Shown in pieces: positions 45,417 to 53,041 of a DNA stretch of 64,000 nt; position 1 is the first letter of the stretch; each line of letters starts with the position of its first letter. Made by a program: the position numbers and the translations under genes. The stretch lies in contig NZ_CP089291.1 of assembly GCF_022818495.1 (NCBI RefSeq), positions 4,233,501 through 4,297,500 of the forward strand. The letters run 5' to 3'. The DNA comes from Fodinisporobacter ferrooxydans (GTDB lineage: Bacteria > Bacillota > Bacilli > Tumebacillales > MYW30-H2). The notes below the pieces were generated by a model. That model was not told the origin of the DNA. It ran no database searches and worked only from the letters and a program-made list of their open reading frames with translations.

Positions 45417-45587
45417 ATAAAAGCATTTGCAAGAAACGGCACTATGAATACTTTAAATACAGATTATCGATTATCTGCATATCATAACTTCCATGATTAA
45501 AGTTGGTTGATTGTATTATCTATTCATATTCTTTGCTTTGCAAATGAAAAAGCGAATCGACCAATTGGGTCAATGGAGGATATAATA

Positions 45588-45788
45588 ATGCAAAACGGAA
45601 CAGTAAAATGGTTTAATGCAGAAAAAGGGTTTGGCTTTATTCAAGTAGAAGGCGGCGAAGATGTATTTGTACATTTCACCGCAATTCAAACAAATGGTTT
45701 CAAAACCCTTGATGAAGGACAACGTGTAAGCTTTGAAACCGTTCGTGGTAATCGTGGTCCACAAGCTGCAAACGTAACAGTACTCTAA
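45588..45788 (+). CDS. Cold-shock protein, CspA family
   Basis: The 66-residue single-stranded nucleic acid-binding OB-fold protein has RNP1 (KGFGFI) and RNP2 (VFVHF) intact. It starts at ATG 45588 behind TGGAGG. It is the only element gene on the plus strand and has its own promoter and terminator. As cargo its role is unknown. It may be a host-type gene. Confidence 0.93.
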   Translation: MQNGTVKWFNAEKGFGFIQVEGGEDVFVHFTAIQTNGFKTLDEGQRVSFETVRGNRGPQAANVTVL

Positions 45789-45790
45789 AT

Positions 45791-45838
45791 AACATATAAA
45801 AAACACTCTCTAAATTTAGAGAGTGTTTTTTATATGTT
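45791..45838. terminator. Perfect 48-bp palindrome, bidirectional terminator
   Basis: The 24-base arms are exactly complementary, with CACTCTCTAAA and TTTAGAGAGTG at the core flanked by A6 and T6 runs. It terminates csp and, from the other side, the minus-strand element genes. Confidence 0.88.
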
Positions 45839-45858
45839 AAAATTTTGAAAACAAGTGA

Positions 45859-46053
45859 TTATAACGTTTCAACTTCTGCCACCACATGCTGCCCATAATG
45901 TTCCAACTGTAATTCATCTGTCCTTATCCTCAGCTTCGATTCAGAAAATGTCACAATTGTACCAGGAACAACTGCATACGCAGCACCTATCTTGGTTACT
46001 ATGATAGGCTTATCTTTAAACAATTCCAGGCGTCCTATCATTTCAAGTCTCAT
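45859..46053 (-). CDS. Hypothetical protein, 64 aa
   Basis: ATG 46053 has AAGGAG 9 bases upstream. An ATG eight codons earlier lacks a site. The product (MRLEMIGRLELFKDKPIIV..) is beta-rich and ends in HVVAEVETL. No family recognised. Element cargo. Confidence 0.6.
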   Translation of the reverse strand: MRLEMIGRLELFKDKPIIVTKIGAAYAVVPGTIVTFSESKLRIRTDELQLEHYGQHVVAEVETL

Positions 46054-46411
46054 ATTGGATTTCTCCTTCTTTTTCACTACATCTATACGTTTAACAATTT
46101 TGAAACTTTATAGGGGGAATTTTTAAGCGTTGTTAAACATTATACCATTACATACTGAAAAAGATATTTCCAAAGTCCAACCGATCATGTCTTTATTAAG
46201 ACATTTACTTTTTATTGCATTACGAATCTCGGCTATTTATTCTGCTTAGAAAAAGAGGAAAAGGTTTAATTCGTAACCTTTAATGGTTCTCTTTCTGAGA
46301 GGAAGCACGTGTAGGCTAGCTAAAATTTCATGACCGTTTAAAGCGCATATTGGAATTTGCAGCGAATCGAAAACGGATGCAGGCTTATACCTTGATAAAT
46401 ATTGTGTAATT
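46054..46411. other. Intergenic gap inside the element
   Basis: 358 bp with no supported gene. A 72-codon minus frame overlapping the end of the next gene has no ribosome site. Possibly a 3' UTR and promoter for the 64-aa gene. Confidence 0.5.
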
Positions 46412-46915
46412 TTACAAGTTCGATTTTCGCGTTCGAATCCCATAATATCGATAATAGAGTCCAATCCAACAACTTTGAACGATCAAGTAAATGGGGAAAG
46501 AGTAAAAGATTTGGTACCCATTTCTGTAATGGAAAACTCCTGCAATGACAGCCAACCATTCGATTCCGACACTTATCAATGACCAAATGAGTATGTAAAC
46601 AGGTGCACGCGACGGTTTGAGTCGGAGGCGATTATAAATATAAAAGAACAAATAACTGACAGGCCCGTATGACCAGTACGAGACAAAATCCATAATCTGA
46701 AACTTGGATGTATCATTTACATCATAATAATTAACAGGCTGAACACTCAGGGTATGGTCAAAGAAAAAGCCGCTGAAAACACCGCACATGAAAAAAACGA
46801 TAGCAGTCTTTCTCGGAAAACATCTTGGCAAAAAAATCATTCCTGCAATTTCAATGCATAAACCAATAATAATAAACCATTCGTTTGTATTGAAACGATT
46901 ATCATACACGTTCAT
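46412..46915 (-). CDS. CBO0543-like membrane protein (second of pair)
   Basis: The 167-residue protein has four to five hydrophobic helices (EWFIIIGLCIEIAGMIFLP, TAIVFFMCGVFSGFFF, PVYILIWSLISVGIEWLAVI). ATG 46915 overlaps the upstream stop by 4 nt. Similar paired small membrane proteins are common in Bacillales and of unknown function. Confidence 0.72.
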   Translation of the reverse strand: MNVYDNRFNTNEWFIIIGLCIEIAGMIFLPRCFPRKTAIVFFMCGVFSGFFFDHTLSVQPVNYYDVNDTSKFQIMDFVSYWSYGPVSYLFFYIYNRLRLKPSRAPVYILIWSLISVGIEWLAVIAGVFHYRNGYQIFYSFPIYLIVQSCWIGLYYRYYGIRTRKSNL

Positions 46916-47382
46916 TTTACATTCACTTCTTTCGGATCTGCGCGAACAATCCACCACGCCATGAATCTTGAAAACGCCACATAACAAGCAAACATGACCA
47001 ATGTATAGAAAATGTTCCAGTGATGAAGAGTAACAATCCCCAGCCACTCGAATAGTTTTTGCAAAAAAATGAATGACAGAATCATCCCACCAACGATGAC
47101 CCATTTTGCGATCTTCCAAGAATATAACAAAACATTTGACGAAATGATGATTAGAAGAGGATTCATGATGATCCGCAACACCAGATCCGCAAATGACTTC
47201 TCTACACTGTCGCTGACATCGATCCATCTCAGATTCAAGTGAACAATCGTAAATATACTGAGTTCAAAGATCGTATTCACGAAATAAAGAAACACCATAT
47301 CAAGTTCGGATAACTTCTTTGGAATCAGCGAAAGGATGATAATGACTAACCATGTAATGAATACGCTGATCGCAAGCGCCAC
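46912..47382 (-). CDS. CBO0543-like membrane protein (first of pair)
   Basis: The 156-residue protein has four hydrophobic helices (ISVFITWLVIIILSLIP, VIVGGMILSFIFLQKLFEWL, and others). The start is GTG 47382, seven bases after GGAGG. It lies 64 bp after the recombinase, same strand, and is coupled to the next membrane gene. Role unknown. Confidence 0.72.
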   Translation of the reverse strand: MALAISVFITWLVIIILSLIPKKLSELDMVFLYFVNTIFELSIFTIVHLNLRWIDVSDSVEKSFADLVLRIIMNPLLIIISSNVLLYSWKIAKWVIVGGMILSFIFLQKLFEWLGIVTLHHWNIFYTLVMFACYVAFSRFMAWWIVRADPKEVNVK

Positions 47383-47446
47383 TGTCTTCCCTCCTAAACT
47401 TTAACGCCCGAAGGTCAGATTTCAGTATCGACGAAATACAGCGTTT

Positions 47447-49114
47447 TTATCCGGGTATCATTGGCGCATTGGGATGAGCGAATTGATTTCCTTCTCTGGC
47501 TTTTTGAAACGTGCCGTCCTCCTGCAGATGAATATCAAAAGTTGTTACAACATCGATTTTGCCGTTTTTATCAACTCGTATACTTGCAATCAACTTTTTT
47601 AAAGTAAAATGTAGTTCATCAAAATTCTCGCAATCCAAATCCAGCAACTCTTCCAATGAATCTTTCACATCTTCATATAACAGAGTCGAATCTTCTTTCT
47701 TTTGCAGTTTCCGCTGCAAATTTGCAAGCCGGTTCTCGAACGACTGGATTTCTTGTTCGAACATGATCTTTTCGTACTCGTACTGCTCGTTGTCTTTGAT
47801 TTTTCCGCTAAGTTTTTCTTTCCGCAATTCAAACAGGAATTTGCGATTATTTTCCATATGTCTTTCTAATTTCTTGATTTCCATCTCAATATCTGTCGTT
47901 TGAATTTGAATCATATCTTTAAAACGTTCCAGCAATTGACCGGCTGATGTGATGGTTCGAAGACAATATGACAACTCTTTCAGCAAATCATCACGAAACG
48001 GGTAATACGGCAGCCAAAAATTGTTCCCGCAACCGGCGTCACCCTGCCGTCTTCGCTTGGAGCAAACGAGATAGCGATATTCATGACCGTCTTTGGAAAT
48101 TTTCCCGTTCTTGCTTTTCATACTGACCATGGACGATCCACAGTGATGACACGTAATCATTCCAGCAAACACATTCACGCGGTTGCGGATCCCGCCCCGT
48201 TTGCCGCCGCCGCGTTCCAAACGCAATTGTTGCGCTTTTTGGAACGTTTCTTCATCAATGATGGCCGGATGTGTTTGTGGCTGATGCGCTCTTTGCCATT
48301 CGGACGAATCTTTTTGAACCAGTTTCTTTCTTCGTTCTGTTGTGTCTTGAAAATTCGTATACACCTTTATCAGCTCATGTTTTCCAAACGTATTTCTGCC
48401 GACGTACGCTTCGTTTTGCAAAATCCTCTGGATACTCGTTATGCCCCATTTCCCGCCCTTCGGCGCCGGGATTTGTTGTTCGTTCAAATACTCGACAATC
48501 GCCTTTTCACCCATTTTATTCGCAATGTAAAGCTGGAAAATTTTTTGCACGATATGTTTGGTTTCTTCGTCAGGCTCAAGTGTTTTACGGTCATTCCGCA
48601 TGATTTTTTTATAACCGAAAGGCGCCAATCGCCCCGTAAAATTTCCCTTCAATGCAGATTGCCGTTTCCCGCGTTTGGAACTGTAACTGATTTGTTCACT
48701 AAGCTTTTGATTCACAGCAGAGATAATCGTAAATTTCAGTTCATCTTTGTCAACACCAGAGTCGTAACCTTCGTCAATCGAAATCAAACGAATTCCAAGC
48801 GCATCCACGAGCTTGCGTTTTAAGTCAAGAGCATCTCCTGTATCACGGGCAAAACGGGAAAGGGAAGCAAAAATCACAATGTCAAACGCCCTTTTGCTCG
48901 CATCTTTCATCAATTGTTGAATAGCCGGGCGGTCGATAATTGTGGTTCCTGTATCGCGGTCTTCGTAGATCCGCTCTTCTTTGACGTCTAATTCCAATTG
49001 CTTTGCTTTATCTTTGCAAACACCGATTTGGTGTTCGGGACTGTCTTTTTGACTTGATTTTGTCGTGGAGACACGGACGTAGATAGCAGCGCGTTTGTCC
49101 TCATGAAATTTCAT
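47447..49114 (-). CDS. Large serine recombinase of the gerE element
   Basis: Site-specific DNA recombinase (SpoIVCA/SprA type), 555 aa. The resolvase catalytic domain starts AAIYVRVSTTKSSQ, with the nucleophilic serine at residue ~16, and has SLSRFARD with the conserved arginines. A recombinase domain follows (FGYKKIMRNDR, SIQRILQNEAYVGRN), then a zinc ribbon (CHHCGSSM and a later C..C pair) and a long coiled coil (~400-490). All catalytic elements are present with no frameshift. It most likely excises the element that splits gerE. Confidence 0.93.
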   Translation of the reverse strand: MKFHEDKRAAIYVRVSTTKSSQKDSPEHQIGVCKDKAKQLELDVKEERIYEDRDTGTTIIDRPAIQQLMKDASKRAFDIVIFASLSRFARDTGDALDLKRKLVDALGIRLISIDEGYDSGVDKDELKFTIISAVNQKLSEQISYSSKRGKRQSALKGNFTGRLAPFGYKKIMRNDRKTLEPDEETKHIVQKIFQLYIANKMGEKAIVEYLNEQQIPAPKGGKWGITSIQRILQNEAYVGRNTFGKHELIKVYTNFQDTTERRKKLVQKDSSEWQRAHQPQTHPAIIDEETFQKAQQLRLERGGGKRGGIRNRVNVFAGMITCHHCGSSMVSMKSKNGKISKDGHEYRYLVCSKRRRQGDAGCGNNFWLPYYPFRDDLLKELSYCLRTITSAGQLLERFKDMIQIQTTDIEMEIKKLERHMENNRKFLFELRKEKLSGKIKDNEQYEYEKIMFEQEIQSFENRLANLQRKLQKKEDSTLLYEDVKDSLEELLDLDCENFDELHFTLKKLIASIRVDKNGKIDVVTTFDIHLQEDGTFQKAREGNQFAHPNAPMIPG

Positions 49115-49320
49115 CGTTCATCCGCTATCGTACGGTTACCCGAATGAAATGTTTCTTTGCTGTCCATGTCTGTTGTGCTTGGAAAGCGTACATTCGAATG
49201 CAAACAATCTACATGTTTTTGAATCACATGTTTCGCTAAATCATAAATCATACTCTGCAACTGTTCTTTGCCGAAGTGCAAATGGATGGTATATGGTCTT
49301 TCCTCCTGTTTCCTACGCAT
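49111..49320 (-). CDS. Small protein coupled to the recombinase, 69 aa
   Basis: ATG 49320 lies 6 bases after GAGGG. The stop overlaps the recombinase start by 4 nt (ATGA). The product begins MRRKQEERPYTIHLHFGKEQ and is charged. No family recognised. By position it could be a directionality or accessory factor for the recombinase, but this is only a guess from coupling. Confidence 0.62.
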   Translation of the reverse strand: MRRKQEERPYTIHLHFGKEQLQSMIYDLAKHVIQKHVDCLHSNVRFPSTTDMDSKETFHSGNRTIADER

Positions 49321-49337
49321 ATGCATCCCTCACTCGT

Positions 49338-49388
49338 ATGTTGTCATTGTTATGTGTATGGCGCCTGCGACTTGTACAATGACAACAT
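49338..49388 (-). promoter_or_regulatory. Inverted repeat and candidate sigma-E promoter of the recombinase operon
   Basis: A perfect 13-bp inverted repeat (ATGTTGTCATTGT 49338-49350; ACAATGACAACAT 49376-49388) surrounds a minus-strand -35-like GTCATTGT, 15 bp, and CATACACA (49360-49353; 7 of 8 to CATACANT). The arms could be operator half-sites. It lies directly upstream of the 69-aa gene. Confidence 0.45.
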
Positions 49389-49534
49389 GCGGCGGGAAAA
49401 TGTACGGACAGCGTCAATTAAAAAGACTGTATAGAAAAGAATTCTACACAGTCCGGAAAATTTGCTTCATAAGAAGCTTCTTCTAGTTTGCCGGCAATTT
49501 TGCGGCGGTTTTCCCTAGATTCATAGATTTACGA

Positions 49535-49780
49535 TTACAGACATTTAACCGTAAGCCTTTCTCTATGACTTAATACGACCGTTCGAATGATGCGGCGAAC
49601 CGGACCACATGATACGAAGACCCGTCTGCCATTGCAAATGACAAGAATGGCCTGGCCGGGCTTTAAAGAGATCGTGCGAAACCGAATGGGCACAAGTACT
49701 GGCGGGCATACCAAACGTACGGATTGGCCTCTCGTCACAAACAAAGTTGCAATCGGTCTTGTAAAACTATAAGTTACCAT
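49535..49780 (-). CDS. Hypothetical protein, 81 aa
   Basis: ATG 49780 is preceded by AGGAGGGAGCAAA. The product (MVTYSFTRPIATLFVTRGQS..) is basic and beta-rich with three cysteines. No family recognised. Lies between recQ and the recombinase operon in the element. Confidence 0.62.
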   Translation of the reverse strand: MVTYSFTRPIATLFVTRGQSVRLVCPPVLVPIRFRTISLKPGQAILVICNGRRVFVSCGPVRRIIRTVVLSHRERLTVKCL

Positions 49781-49862
49781 TTTGCTCCCTCCTCTCACTA
49801 TCAATAAATGAGAGGAGAGGAAAATTTGCAGCGGCGCTTGATCAATGAAACTCAAAATATGC

Positions 49863-51659
49863 TTATCGTACGGGAGAAACGAAACTTTTTTGCAGCACAT
49901 GCTGCCGCAACAGATCCAAAAAGGGCTGCCCATATTTTTGCAGTTTTGCTTCCCCAACACCTTTGATTGCAAGCAGGGACGTCTCATCACTCGGGATGTA
50001 CTGCGCCATTTCCCGCAGCGTACTATCGGAAAAAATGATATACGGCGGCACCCCGTCCCGATCAGCCAGCTCTTTGCGCAACTGCCGAAGCTGTTCAAAC
50101 AGATGATTGCCGGCTTGTGCGGTCTGCTTCTTGCTGCGAACTTTCCGCGCGACCTGCGTCATCCCTTTCAGCACATCGACAGCTTTGGGCTTCAGCCTGA
50201 CAACGGGATATTGACCGCCACTCAGATCGAGATACCCTTCCGCAATCAATAAGTTGATCAAATCGGCTACCGCTTTTTCCGTATATTCCTGCATCACACC
50301 GTATGTGGATAGGCGGTCAAAACCAAATTCTGCAATCCGCTTATTTTTTGACCCCTTTAATACCTGGGCAATCAGTGTAATTCCAAAGCGTTCATTCATG
50401 CGCCGGATGCAGGAAAAGATTTTTTGCGCCTCGATCGTAATGTCTGTCAGATCGTACTCTTGATTGCAGTTGCCGCAATTTCCGCAGGACGGCAAATGAT
50501 CCTGTTCATCAAAATAATTCAGGATATATGCACGCAAACATTCCTGCGTGTGACAATAGTCCACCATCGATTGCAATTTTTTGTATTCATGCGCCTTACG
50601 GTCAGAAGCGGAAACCGACTGTTCAATCAAAAATTTTTGTGTTTGGATGTCTTGCGGACTGAATAACAGCACACATTCGGCAGGCTCGCCGTCTCGTCCG
50701 GCCCGGCCTGCCTCCTGATAATAGGCTTCCATATTTTTGGGCATGTTGTAATGAATGACATACCGGACATTGGATTTGTCAATTCCCATTCCGAACGCGT
50801 TTGTCGCTACCATGACGCGCATATCGTCGTATAAGAAAGCATCCTGGTTATGCTTGCGCTCTTCATCACCTAAACCTGCATGATATTTGGCTGCTGCTAT
50901 TCCGTTGTCACAAAGCAGTTTGCAGAGATCTTCCACATCTTTGCGGGTAGAAGCGTAAATGATGCCGGCCTGCTCGTTGTTATCCTTGACATACCGAAGC
51001 AGAAAATCTTTCTTATTGACACCGCGCAGCACCGAAAAGGACAGGTTTTCACGATTGAAGCCAGTCATGTATAATTCAGCGTTCTGAAGTGACAGCAGCC
51101 GCAAAATATCCTGCGTGACTCCACTCGTCGCAGTCGCTGTAAATGCTGCAACAGCCGGCCTAGGATTGATGCGTTCGACAAAGGAAGCGATCGACAAATA
51201 GCTTGTCCGGAAATCATTCCCCCATTGGGAAACGCAATGTGCTTCATCGACAGCCACAAGCGGGATATTGAAAGCAGAAAGGAACGACTGAAATTGTTCC
51301 GACTCCAGTCGTTCCGGAGCGATGTAGAGAAGTTTGTACTCTCCTCTAGCCGCACTTTGCATGCGCTGTTCCGTTTCCGTCTGTGTCAAGGAACTGTTTA
51401 TATAAGCTGCCGGAATTCCCAGACCTGCGAGCGCATCGACCTGATCTTTCATCAGCGAAATCAGCGGCGATATCACAATCGTCGTGCCTGGAAACACAAG
51501 TGCCGGAATCTGATAACAAATCGACTTGCCGCCACCTGTAGGCATGATCCCAAGAGTATCACGTTTCTGCAAAATGCTGTTGATAATCTTCTCCTGGCCC
51601 TCCCGGAATGTGGAATAGCCATAAACTTTGCGAAGGATTTCTTGCGCAGCGTTCAGCAT
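49863..51659 (-). CDS. recQ: ATP-dependent DNA helicase RecQ
   Basis: 3'-5' DNA helicase. Walker A is GIMPTGGGKSICYQIPAL, the box is DEAHCVSQWGNDFR, motif VI QEAGRAGRDGEPAEC. The RQC zinc cysteines are in CLRAYILNYF and CGNCGNC, and the HRDC domain ends the protein (LLAIKGVGEAKLQKYG). ATG 51659 is 6 bases after GAGG. The ATG just before it is possible. Length is 598 aa. It lies wholly inside the gerE element. Confidence 0.93.
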   Translation of the reverse strand: MLNAAQEILRKVYGYSTFREGQEKIINSILQKRDTLGIMPTGGGKSICYQIPALVFPGTTIVISPLISLMKDQVDALAGLGIPAAYINSSLTQTETEQRMQSAARGEYKLLYIAPERLESEQFQSFLSAFNIPLVAVDEAHCVSQWGNDFRTSYLSIASFVERINPRPAVAAFTATATSGVTQDILRLLSLQNAELYMTGFNRENLSFSVLRGVNKKDFLLRYVKDNNEQAGIIYASTRKDVEDLCKLLCDNGIAAAKYHAGLGDEERKHNQDAFLYDDMRVMVATNAFGMGIDKSNVRYVIHYNMPKNMEAYYQEAGRAGRDGEPAECVLLFSPQDIQTQKFLIEQSVSASDRKAHEYKKLQSMVDYCHTQECLRAYILNYFDEQDHLPSCGNCGNCNQEYDLTDITIEAQKIFSCIRRMNERFGITLIAQVLKGSKNKRIAEFGFDRLSTYGVMQEYTEKAVADLINLLIAEGYLDLSGGQYPVVRLKPKAVDVLKGMTQVARKVRSKKQTAQAGNHLFEQLRQLRKELADRDGVPPYIIFSDSTLREMAQYIPSDETSLLAIKGVGEAKLQKYGQPFLDLLRQHVLQKSFVSPVR

Positions 51660-51762
51660 CATGCACCTCATTCTAATGCGTATTTGCAAGTACGGCAGGA
51701 AAGCCGTTGTTACATGTATCTGCTATGATAGATTTGAAAAACTTGAAGGAATGGATGTTTCC

Positions 51763-51771
51763 ATTATATCA
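51763..51771 (-). promoter_or_regulatory. Extended -10 promoter of recQ
   Basis: Minus strand TGATATAAT, a perfect -10 with the TG extension, ~100 bp upstream of recQ. No good -35 is seen 17 bp upstream. Confidence 0.45.
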
Positions 51772-51835
51772 TATTGCATTTTCGAATCGTTTTCTCATGC
51801 CATTTGACTGTAAACGCAAAGATTCTATCTCCAAA

Positions 51836-51876
51836 AAGAAAAACACCCCCGATCATCCAAAACGACAATCGGAGGT
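51836..51876 (-). terminator. Terminator just inside the element after the gerE 5' half
   Basis: ACC-CCGAT and ATCGG-GGT arms (one mismatch) are followed by GTTTTTCTTTTT in the minus transcript. It lies ~80 bp inside the element, so transcripts from the gerE promoter would stop here before recQ unless the element is excised. Confidence 0.7.
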
Positions 51877-51908
51877 ATTTATAATCATCCACCGGAAACC
51901 CCGCTATA

Positions 51909-52103
51909 TCAAGATTCCTTTGCTTTAATTTTCTGTATTTCAAACCACATTGCATTACTGATGTGATTCCGTACCGTTTTTTCGCTGATGAATAACTGTT
52001 CAGCTATATCTCTAGTGGTTTTATCTTGGACGAGAAGTTCAAACACTTCTCGTTCCCGGTTGGTGAGCAGGGATTTGTGCCGCATGTCTTTACCCGCTGT
52101 CAC
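51909..52103 (-). CDS. gerE: gerE, 5' segment of a split gene (runs into element)
   Basis: Start GTG 52103 is 9 bases after AAGGAGG. The first ~50 codons encode the GerE LuxR-type HTH: LLTNREREVFELLVQDKTT, IAEQLFISEKTVRNHISNA. Then the frame enters the element and ends MWFEIQKIKAKES. B. subtilis GerE is 74 residues. Joining at the AAT codon to 45338-45259 gives a complete 75-residue protein. GerE is the last mother-cell regulator of coat genes, made under sigma-K. The truncated product lacks the C-terminal helix and should not work. Confidence 0.92.
   Translation of the reverse strand: MTAGKDMRHKSLLTNREREVFELLVQDKTTRDIAEQLFISEKTVRNHISNAMWFEIQKIKAKES
51938..51960 (-). other. Attachment site at the gerE 5' side (attL-like)
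   Basis: Minus strand: gerE sequence CACATCAGT-AA, then TGCA and the 13-mer ATGTGGTTTGAAA (51950-51938). The presumed crossover AA is 51956-51955. The 13-mer is inverted relative to the other end, as expected for the two arms of an attP. Confidence 0.75.
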
Positions 52104-52159
52104 TTCCAGATCCCTCCTTGCTCGGGTCAAATTACACAAGGTCTGGGATACAGTCAATT

Positions 52160-52188
52160 TATAGTATGACCGCAATGGATAGGATGTG
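52160..52188 (-). promoter_or_regulatory. Sigma-K-type promoter of gerE
   Basis: Minus strand CACA, 16-bp spacer, CATACTATA (52168-52160). The latter matches the sigma-K -10 consensus CATA-N3-TA exactly, and the -35 carries the AC core. About 55 bp upstream of the GTG start. gerE is sigma-K-dependent in B. subtilis, and a sigma-E reading is also possible. Confidence 0.6.
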
Positions 52189-52246
52189 CAGTGTTACATA
52201 CGGGTATATGTACCAAATCCCATGGCTTTCCGTGCCTATTTTCTCT

Positions 52247-53011
52247 TTATTTTTTCAGCATATTGCTGATGGAATATGAATTGACTTGGCGATTCATGGC
52301 TGCAATCGAAGTTGTCAATGGGATTCCTTTCGGGCAAACTTGTACACAGTTTTGCGAGTTGCCGCACTCATGAATCCCGCCTTCGCCCATCAATGCTTCC
52401 AGGCGCTCTTCTTTGTGCATGGAACCGGTCGGATGTGTATTAAACAAACGGGCTTGTGAAATCGCGAATGCTCCGATGAACGATGTACGCTCGTTAACAT
52501 TTGGACATGCTTCCACACATGCGCCGCATGTAAAACATTTGGACAGTTCATATGCCCATTGGCGGTCTCTTTCCGCCATTCTTGGACCTGGTCCAAGATC
52601 ATATGTGCCATCGATCGGAATCCAGGCTTTTACCTTTTTCAATGCTTCAAACATCCGGCTGCGGTCGATGACCAAATCACGAACGACAGGGAACGTCCGA
52701 GCCGGCTGCAAACGGATCGGTTGTTCCAATTTATCGATCAACGCCGTGCAGGCCTGACGAGGTTTGCCGTTGATGACCATCATGCAAGCACCGCACACTT
52801 CTTCGAGGCAGTTGGATTCCCATGTCACGGGTGCTACCGATTTGCCGGATGCATTCACAGGATTCCGCTGAATCTCCATCAGACAGGCAATCACATTCAT
52901 GCCGGATCGATAGGGAATGGAAAATTCCTCTTGATATGGTTTCGAATTCGGTCCTTCCTGACGTTCAATGATCAGACGAATCGTCTTTTGCGCCGTGGTT
53001 TCAGTACTCAT
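52247..53011 (-). CDS. sdhB: Succinate dehydrogenase iron-sulfur subunit
   Basis: The 254-residue electron-transfer subunit of complex II. The [2Fe-2S] ligands lie around CLEEVCGACMMVING. The [4Fe-4S] and [3Fe-4S] ligands are in CFTCGACVEACPNVN and CGNSQNCVQVCPKGIPL. Starts at ATG 53011 behind AAGGAGG. Last gene of sdhCAB. Confidence 0.95.
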   Translation of the reverse strand: MSTETTAQKTIRLIIERQEGPNSKPYQEEFSIPYRSGMNVIACLMEIQRNPVNASGKSVAPVTWESNCLEEVCGACMMVINGKPRQACTALIDKLEQPIRLQPARTFPVVRDLVIDRSRMFEALKKVKAWIPIDGTYDLGPGPRMAERDRQWAYELSKCFTCGACVEACPNVNERTSFIGAFAISQARLFNTHPTGSMHKEERLEALMGEGGIHECGNSQNCVQVCPKGIPLTTSIAAMNRQVNSYSISNMLKK

Positions 53012-53041
53012 CGCATATTTCCCTCCTTATCCCAGAAGATT

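Larger units (their letters stand above)
45340..51956 (-). mobile_element. gerE-intervening element, 6.6 kb, with serine recombinase
   Basis: The element lies between two co-oriented halves of gerE. Ends carry an inverted 13-mer (ATGTGGTTTGAAA at 45344, TTTCAAACCACAT at 51938). Joined by crossover at the common AA, they form an attP with arms spaced 10 bp, and the chromosome regains gerE in frame. It encodes a large serine recombinase, an overlapping 69-aa ORF, two CBO0543-like membrane proteins, RecQ, a cold-shock protein and small ORFs. Layout parallels skin (sigK) and SP-beta (spsM). Excision in this organism is inferred, not shown. Confidence 0.85.

Noticed and set aside
46246-46464. 72-codon minus frame overlapping the end of a membrane protein gene
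   Set aside because: No ribosome site, overlaps a supported gene and shows no domain.
48083-48823. 246-codon plus-strand frame opposite the serine recombinase
   Set aside because: It is the antisense shadow of a clear recombinase gene, has no ribosome site and no recognisable motif.
45340-51956. Reading the 13-bp inverted repeats as a DNA-inversion switch
   Set aside because: Inversion needs whole recombination sites in inverted orientation. Here the gerE halves flanking the sites are co-oriented and complementary, so the 13-mers are the two arms of one attP and the product is deletion.
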